This document shows, in pieces, positions 58,594 through 64,000 of a stretch of DNA of 64,000 bases. Position 1 is the first letter of the stretch. Each line of letters opens with the position of its first letter. Both the position numbers and the translations under genes were made by a program. The notes below the pieces were generated by a model that saw nothing but the letters and a program-made list of their open reading frames with translations, made no database searches and was not told where the DNA came from. The stretch is from Psychrobacillus mangrovi (lineage in GTDB: Bacteria; Bacillota; Bacilli; Bacillales_A; Planococcaceae), in NCBI RefSeq assembly GCF_037104765.1, contig NZ_JBAWSY010000001.1, positions 1-64,000 of the forward strand, given 5' to 3'.

Positions 58594-61500
58594 ATGGAAC
58601 AGGCAACAGTAATCATGTCAAAACTAACCCCTCCTATTAACTCTTCCTATTATATGAGAAGATCTTCCCTCATTAAGAAATTAAAAACAAATTCTAGCAA
58701 AAAACTAACACTATTACATAGTGGAGCTGGATTCGGTAAAAGCTCAGCTTTAGCCCAGTATTATGCAGATTCAAAACAATTATATTCATGGTACACGATT
58801 ACAGAAGAGGATGATGATATTCTTCCTTTTCTACGTTACTTACTACATAGCATTCGTAAAGTAATACCTACGTTTGGCGTAACTCTCATGGAAAGAGACT
58901 TTCTTTCCATGTATCCAAAAGAAGCGGAATTAACACAATGGTATTCTTTATTTAGTAATGAGCTAGCCATGATCGATGAGTCTTTCACTATAATATTAGA
59001 CGATTTTCATCTCATTGATCATGTCTTTCTTATAAATTATATAGTTGAAAAACTTATTGAATTTCTCCCACCGAATATACAGCTTGTCGTGGCATCAAGG
59101 AGCCGACCAAAATGGACAATACTATTAAAGCTAAAGTTAAAAGGACAATTAGTAGAAATTAGTGAAAAGGATTTTATGTTTAGTGAGGAAGAGATCCAAG
59201 TATTTTTTGAAGATTATTTTGAAAAAACGATTTCTTATACAGAAGCGGAAGAAATAATGAAACTTACAGAGGGTTGGGCAATCGCTATTCACTTGATTGC
59301 AATGCAACTTGTGGAGACCAATAAACAAATAACGGAACTATTTGATCCTGCTTTAAAAGATTTATTTTCCTATTTGTCTGAAGAGGTATTTTTACGAATG
59401 AATGACGAAGATCAAGAGTCTATACTGAATTATAGTATATTTCCGATCTTTACTTTAAAGGATATTCAAATATTTTTTGGGGATAAAGAAGCAAAAAATT
59501 TGGAAAGGTTAGCAAGCAGCCACGCTTTTATCCAATCTTTAAGTGATAAAGGTGCTTATCGATACCATTCTTTGTTTCAACAATATTTAGAAACAAAGTG
59601 GATACAAAAAGATCAAGCTCTATATGTTGAAACACACAAAAAGGCTGCAGAATATTATAGTGAAAAGAAAAATTTAGTTCAATCTATACACCATGCTGTA
59701 AAGGCAAAAGATGATTATTTTTTAGCTAAGATGATAGTTCAGTTTGCAGGACAAATGATAAATTCTGGTCAATTTGATTGGTTGTTAGACTTGTTAAAAG
59801 AACATCTTTCTGATGAAAGAAAAGAAGAGTTTTATGAGCTTTATTATTACGAAGGTGAATGTCATCGATATAGAGCTTTTTATGAAAAAGCTAAAAAAGC
59901 TTATGAAAAGTGTATCAACTTTGCCAAAGAACATAATAATCCTTTGTATCATAGTCGAGGCAATGCTGGAATTGCGCATATCTATCTAGACACAATTCAA
60001 CCGGCTCTTGCAAAACCTTTTTTAGAAGAAGCTGTTAAATGGTCTGAGAAAAGTACAGATATGACAAGGTATGAAATGTTGTTATTAAAAAGATTATTAG
60101 CGGAGAATCTAGTAAACCTAGGCAAAGCAAAAGAGGCAAATAAATTCATTCATCAAGAAAAATTAGAAGCAGATATATTAAGAGAAGGAAATTTGGATGC
60201 TAGAATTCTGCTTCGGACAGGTATGCTAAATGAAGCACAGAAAGTATTAAAAAATAGGATAAGCGATCAAATTAGTTTACCTGATTCTCATAGAGAGACA
60301 GAGGTTTTACTTTCCTTTATATATTCTTTAATGGGTCAAGTAGAGCTTGCAAAGCAAGCGGCTATAAAGGGCATTGAAACTGGAAATCGTGAAAAATCTG
60401 GTTTTGTTGAGGCGGTAGGTTGGATTCGAAGAGGACATGCAGAAATATTAGATAATCCATTCGATTTGGAAACCCCTGAAACTTATTACTTGAAAGCTGT
60501 GAATCGAATGGAAGAGTTGAATGTTTCTAGGGGTAAAGCCGAACCTTATATGGGGCTATCCATTTTAAAGTCTAGACAAGGATACTTTCAAGATGCTATC
60601 TCATACGGTGAAAAAGGTCTTCGAGAAACAGACAAGGGTAATGATTATTGGTTATCTGCATATATTTTGATTTGCTTAACAATTGTTTATTTTGAAAATG
60701 ATGACCACCATCAAGCAATAGATACAGTTCATGAGGCTAATCGACTGTTTGTAATTAGTGGGGATGTTTATGGTGAAATGATATCGAACTATTGGCTAAT
60801 GATTATTCATTACCATTTAGAAAATCAAGACAAGTTCATTCAATACGCAGAAAGTTTTGCAACTTTATGTGTTCGTTTCGATTTCGTATTTTTTTTACAA
60901 AGGAAAACGGTTTTTGGACCATATGATTTGCAAATGCATTACCCTATTCTCCAAAAAGTACTTATCGCAAAACCAGACTTAGTTGATGTAAATACAGTTA
61001 CTAATATATTGAAAATAAATACGGTGAGTAATTACCCTGGTTATCAACTTACAATAAACCTGCTTGGACCCTTTACTCTTTACATGAGTAATAGAGAGGT
61101 AAGTGAACGTAAATGGCAAAGAGATAAGGCAAAAGAATTATTAGCTTATTTATTTATGAATAAAAACCGCTTTGTACCAAAGGAAGAAATTATCCATGCA
61201 CTTTGGGGTGAAAGCAATGAAAAAAACACGGACCGTGATTTTAAAGTAACCCTGAATTCTTTATTAAAAGTAATTGAACCAAATCGGTTAGCAAGAGAGG
61301 AATCCTTTTTCATTGTCCGCAAGCAGTCGATGTACCGATTAAACCCAGATGTATCGATTACTAGTGATATCGATAATTTTCATCATTATGTTGATAACGG
61401 ATTAAATGAGCATAACCCATTGATATCTAAAGAGTCGCTATTAAAAGCAGTGAAATTGTACAAAGGCTTCTTGTACGAGGATAAGACGACAATCGAATGG

Positions 61501-61803
61501 ATTTCGCATGATCGGGAAAATGCACAGCAACTCTACATAACCGTATTAGAACGACTTGCACAAACATGTACTAGGTTAAAGGAGTTCGAAAAAACAATTT
61601 ATTGGGCTGAAAAGCTCCTACGAATAGATCGCACTTGGGAGGAAGCATATCGGCTGTTGATGTATGCTTACTATCAATTACAAAACCGCTCCCAATCTGT
61701 AAAATGGTATGACCGTTGTGTTACTACACTTGAACAGGAACTTGGCATTGAGCCAATGGAAACTACCGTACAAATGTATGAAATGATAACAAATTATGAC
61801 TAG
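58594..61803 (+). CDS. STAND ATPase-TPR-BTAD transcriptional regulator
   Basis: A 1069-residue MalT/SARP hybrid. N-terminal STAND NTPase: P-loop GAGFGKSS (44-51) and Walker B FTIILDDFHLID (about 131-142). The middle (about 380-800) is helical TPR-like repeats. From about 815 an OmpR/SARP-type winged helix (INLLGPFTLYMSNREVSERKW, KAKELLAYLFMNKNRFVPKEEIIHALW), then a BTAD (about 925-1065: AVKLYKGFLYEDKTTIEWI to LEQELGIEPMETT). AGGTTAAGAG precedes the ATG. It probably senses a ligand and activates nearby transport genes, given the substrate-binding gene 900 bp downstream. Confidence 0.87.
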   Translation: MEQATVIMSKLTPPINSSYYMRRSSLIKKLKTNSSKKLTLLHSGAGFGKSSALAQYYADSKQLYSWYTITEEDDDILPFLRYLLHSIRKVIPTFGVTLMERDFLSMYPKEAELTQWYSLFSNELAMIDESFTIILDDFHLIDHVFLINYIVEKLIEFLPPNIQLVVASRSRPKWTILLKLKLKGQLVEISEKDFMFSEEEIQVFFEDYFEKTISYTEAEEIMKLTEGWAIAIHLIAMQLVETNKQITELFDPALKDLFSYLSEEVFLRMNDEDQESILNYSIFPIFTLKDIQIFFGDKEAKNLERLASSHAFIQSLSDKGAYRYHSLFQQYLETKWIQKDQALYVETHKKAAEYYSEKKNLVQSIHHAVKAKDDYFLAKMIVQFAGQMINSGQFDWLLDLLKEHLSDERKEEFYELYYYEGECHRYRAFYEKAKKAYEKCINFAKEHNNPLYHSRGNAGIAHIYLDTIQPALAKPFLEEAVKWSEKSTDMTRYEMLLLKRLLAENLVNLGKAKEANKFIHQEKLEADILREGNLDARILLRTGMLNEAQKVLKNRISDQISLPDSHRETEVLLSFIYSLMGQVELAKQAAIKGIETGNREKSGFVEAVGWIRRGHAEILDNPFDLETPETYYLKAVNRMEELNVSRGKAEPYMGLSILKSRQGYFQDAISYGEKGLRETDKGNDYWLSAYILICLTIVYFENDDHHQAIDTVHEANRLFVISGDVYGEMISNYWLMIIHYHLENQDKFIQYAESFATLCVRFDFVFFLQRKTVFGPYDLQMHYPILQKVLIAKPDLVDVNTVTNILKINTVSNYPGYQLTINLLGPFTLYMSNREVSERKWQRDKAKELLAYLFMNKNRFVPKEEIIHALWGESNEKNTDRDFKVTLNSLLKVIEPNRLAREESFFIVRKQSMYRLNPDVSITSDIDNFHHYVDNGLNEHNPLISKESLLKAVKLYKGFLYEDKTTIEWISHDRENAQQLYITVLERLAQTCTRLKEFEKTIYWAEKLLRIDRTWEEAYRLLMYAYYQLQNRSQSVKWYDRCVTTLEQELGIEPMETTVQMYEMITNYD

Positions 61804-61851
61804 AAATTAGAAAAACAAAAAATCTTTCTTTCTTAAAAAAGGAGTGTTTAT

Positions 61852-62472
61852 TTGATCAGGAATTTATTTAAAAGAAAAGATCCAATCGAAGCCTTTTGGG
61901 AATGGTTTGTGGACCATGAAGAAGAATTATATTTGTTACGAGACGAAGATTCTGAGAATTTGTTAAAAGGATTAGATGCGGCATCGAGAAAGGTAAACCG
62001 CCAATTATCATTCTCAATTGAATTAGAAAAAAATAGAGAAAAAAAACGCGAGTTGACAATTGGCGCATATGGAAATCCTAATAATTTTCCAGACGTGATA
62101 CGGTTAGTGGAAGCTGCACCACAATCGGAAAGATTCTCTATTGTAGCATTCAACCAGCGAAATGACGACGATATAAGTATTACAACTAATGGGTTTGAAA
62201 TTAGTCGAGAAGATGTTTTTTTCACATATAAGGCAGATCAAGAAAATGAAGAATTCTACCTCATTTTGTATATTAAAGAGTTTAGAGAAGACGTGGACCA
62301 TAGCAACGCAGTATTGGAGTTTCTTGAAATAGTTATAGGGGAGTATACTCTTGGTACAGAGCTTACTGAAATAGAATTTAAAAAGTTTAATTCAGAAGAA
62401 GGCTTGTTGCAGATAAATGAATTACCGAATGTATTAGATGAAGTGAAAAAAACAAAATATAAGATTTTGTAG
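61852..62472 (+). CDS. hypothetical protein between the regulator and the substrate-binding protein
   Basis: A 206-residue, acidic, soluble protein (RKDPIEAFWEWFVDHEEELY; FSIVAFNQRNDDDISIT; VFFTYKADQENEEFYLILYIKEF). No TM segment or known domain is evident to me. The TTG start is supported by AAAGGAGTG. It follows the giant regulator by 48 bases, so cotranscription is likely. It could be an accessory factor for the regulator, but that is inference from position only. Confidence 0.7.
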   Translation: MIRNLFKRKDPIEAFWEWFVDHEEELYLLRDEDSENLLKGLDAASRKVNRQLSFSIELEKNREKKRELTIGAYGNPNNFPDVIRLVEAAPQSERFSIVAFNQRNDDDISITTNGFEISREDVFFTYKADQENEEFYLILYIKEFREDVDHSNAVLEFLEIVIGEYTLGTELTEIEFKKFNSEEGLLQINELPNVLDEVKKTKYKIL

Positions 62473-62627
62473 ATCATGCATACGTTATATTTAATGTTAA
62501 AAGAACTTGGGTGATTGCCCAGGTTCATTTTTTATGAAGATCTATTGAATATGAAAATTTCCTATACAATTTCATTATCAAAAAAATTAACGATTAATAC
62601 ATACAAAGATTGTTTTTTGTAACTAAT

Positions 62628-62676
62628 TTGTAACTACATTTTTGTATTCTATAACAGAAGCATGATAACGCTTACA
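62628..62676 (+). promoter_or_regulatory. promoter with perfect cre site
   Basis: TTGTAA (62628-62633) and TATAAC (62650-62655), 16-bp spacer. TGATAACGCTTACA (62663-62676) matches the CcpA cre consensus TGWNANCGNTNWCA at every defined position and lies at the transcription start, a position that gives catabolite repression. Confidence 0.75.
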
Positions 62677-62698
62677 AAAGCTTTGAAGGGGGATTTAT

Positions 62699-63949
62699 AT
62701 GGCAAAAAAATGGGGATTATTATTAACGCTTTTATTCGTTCTAATTTTCAGTGCGGCTTGTAGTGAAAAAGCTAGTACAACAACAGAAAAAGAAAAAGAA
62801 GAGACGACTCCAGTTTCAAGTGAGGTTACTGAAGAAGGTGGGACTATCAAAGTCGGAGTTCTTGCTTCCTTAACTGGTGCTTTAGAGTCTTATGGTAAAC
62901 AAACGAAAAACGGATTTGAGTTAGGTCTTGAATATGCTACCAACGGGACAATGGAAGTAGCAGGCAAAAAAATCGAAGTTGTTTTTGAAGACACAGAAAC
63001 AAAACCTGAAGTAGCAGTTCAAAAAGCTACAAAACTTTTAGAAGAAGATGAAGTAGATTTCTTAGTCGGCTCCTCTAGCTCAGGAGATACATTAGCTGTT
63101 CTTCCTCTAGCTGAAGAATATGAAAAAATTATGATTGTTGAACCAGCTGTTGCTGATAGTATTACAGGTTCAGAGTTTAATCCATATATTTTTAGAACTG
63201 GTCGTAACTCTTCACAAGATGCAGTTGCAGGAGCTGCTGCAATCGCTAAACCAGGAGTGAAAATCGCTACTTTTGCTCCAGATTATTCATTCGGTTGGGA
63301 TGGAATAGCTGCATTTAAAGCAGCTGCAGAAAAATTAGGAGCAGAAGTAGTACTAGAAGAGTACGCTGATCCAGCTGCTACTGACTTCACATCAAACTTA
63401 CAAAAGATTATTCAAGAAAAACCAGACTACTTATTTGTTGTTTGGGCAGGAGCAAACTCTCCTTGGAATCAAATTGCTGACTTAAAATTACAAGAAAAAG
63501 GCATCAAAATTTCTACAGGAGCTCCTGATATTCCAGCATTATCTGTAATGGAACCATTAGTAGGAATGGAAGGATTCTCTGTTTATTATCATACTCTTCC
63601 TGATAACAAGATTAACACTTGGTTAGTAGACGAACATAAAAAACGTTTCAATGGTGAAGTTCCTGACCTATTCACTCCAGGTGGAATGTCTGCTGCGATC
63701 GCAATTGTAGAGGCGTTGAAAAAATCTGAGGGAAATGCAGATGGTGCAGAGTTGATCAAGGTAATGGAAGGTATGTCCTTTGAAACACCAAAAGGAAAAA
63801 TGACATTCAGACCGGAAGATCATCAAGCATTACAATCTCTTTACTCTATTAAACTAGAAAAACAAGATGGCGTTGCTTATCCTGTACCAGTGTTACTTAG
63901 AGAGTTGTCTCCTGAAGAGACTGAACCACCGATTTTAAATAATAAGTAA
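62699..63949 (+). CDS. ABC transporter substrate-binding lipoprotein (LivK-like)
   Basis: A 416-residue type I periplasmic-binding-fold protein. Signal peptide with lipobox SAAC (Cys21), a low-complexity Thr/Glu linker, then TIKVGVLASLTGALESYGKQTKNGFEL, LVGSSSSGDTLAVLPLAEEY and PDYSFGWDGIAAFKAAAEKLGAEVV. The family binds branched-chain amino acids, amides or related compounds outside the membrane. GAAGGGGGA precedes the ATG. A perfect cre site lies in the promoter. No permease or ATPase genes are within the window after it; they may lie beyond its edge. Confidence 0.9.
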   Translation: MAKKWGLLLTLLFVLIFSAACSEKASTTTEKEKEETTPVSSEVTEEGGTIKVGVLASLTGALESYGKQTKNGFELGLEYATNGTMEVAGKKIEVVFEDTETKPEVAVQKATKLLEEDEVDFLVGSSSSGDTLAVLPLAEEYEKIMIVEPAVADSITGSEFNPYIFRTGRNSSQDAVAGAAAIAKPGVKIATFAPDYSFGWDGIAAFKAAAEKLGAEVVLEEYADPAATDFTSNLQKIIQEKPDYLFVVWAGANSPWNQIADLKLQEKGIKISTGAPDIPALSVMEPLVGMEGFSVYYHTLPDNKINTWLVDEHKKRFNGEVPDLFTPGGMSAAIAIVEALKKSEGNADGAELIKVMEGMSFETPKGKMTFRPEDHQALQSLYSIKLEKQDGVAYPVPVLLRELSPEETEPPILNNK

Positions 63950-63955
63950 AAAATT

Positions 63956-63989
63956 GAGTGACGGCCTAATATTATTAGGTCTGTCACTC
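63956..63989 (+). terminator. hairpin after the substrate-binding gene
   Basis: GAGTGAC..CTAAT pairs with ATTAG..GTCACTC with two mismatches, seven bases after the stop. The T-run is weak, so it could allow read-through to further transport genes. Confidence 0.6.
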
Positions 63990-64000
63990 TCCATATTATA

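Overview
The window reads as the chromosome of a low-GC, endospore-forming member of the Bacillales. The evidence is a CotF-type coat protein pair, the ccdA-ccdB-ccdC-DUF2621 block, DUF1659/DUF2922/YvrJ small proteins, YfkAB, a LexA-type GAAC-N4-GTTC SOS box and a perfect CcpA cre site. The gene set and the GC-rich interspersed repeats suggest Planococcaceae (Psychrobacillus, Lysinibacillus, Sporosarcina or relatives); the genus is inference. I saw no rRNA, tRNA, CRISPR array, intact insertion sequence or intact prophage.

Region 1 (about 1-38 kb) is accessory and visibly eroding. Small one- and two-gene units for stress, detoxification and transport are separated by long AT-rich gaps: ArsR+SRPBCC, an FAD oxidoreductase, an isochorismatase-like hydrolase, two VOC proteins, three MFS/EamA-type exporters, an M20 amidohydrolase, a PAS-STAS protein, PaiB, a MocR regulator with a divergent LysE-type exporter, a Nudix/RibD-like/acetyltransferase/kinase cluster, spore coat proteins, an LCP protein, ArsR+VOC, and an SOS-controlled Y-family polymerase. 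At least eight broken genes lie among them (MarR, DUF1272, GNAT, alpha/beta hydrolase, HNH, a partial copy of the polymerase, DUF6157, a small membrane protein). Several dispersed repeat families occupy the gaps.

Region 2 (about 37-56.6 kb) is mostly conserved core: guaD, serC, the heterodimeric ABC exporter YheI/YheH, the CcdA-CcdB-thioredoxin-CcdC cluster for cytochrome c maturation, DUF2621, the DUF1659-DUF2922-YvrJ set, a SCO1-type copper protein, mscL, a GGDEF/EAL protein, a lytic transglycosylase, pncA, yfkAB and acnA. Convergent genes here are separated by strong bidirectional hairpin terminators.

Region 3 (56.6-64 kb) holds scattered remains of an IS1182-type transposase, GC-rich repeats, a RimJ/L-type acetyltransferase, and a likely functional unit: a giant STAND-TPR-BTAD regulator, a hypothetical protein, and a cre-controlled Leu/Ile/Val- or amide-type substrate-binding lipoprotein.

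The most distinctive observations are: overlapping palindromic operators in the first ArsR promoter; an ArsR gene whose promoter implies a leaderless mRNA; a MocR gene with a stop at codon 3 facing a 28-bp perfect operator; the polymerase 3' end duplicated around an SGNH hydrolase gene, with the terminator kept only by the dead copy; and a six-unit array of 12-bp motifs at a 20-21-bp period (36088-36200).
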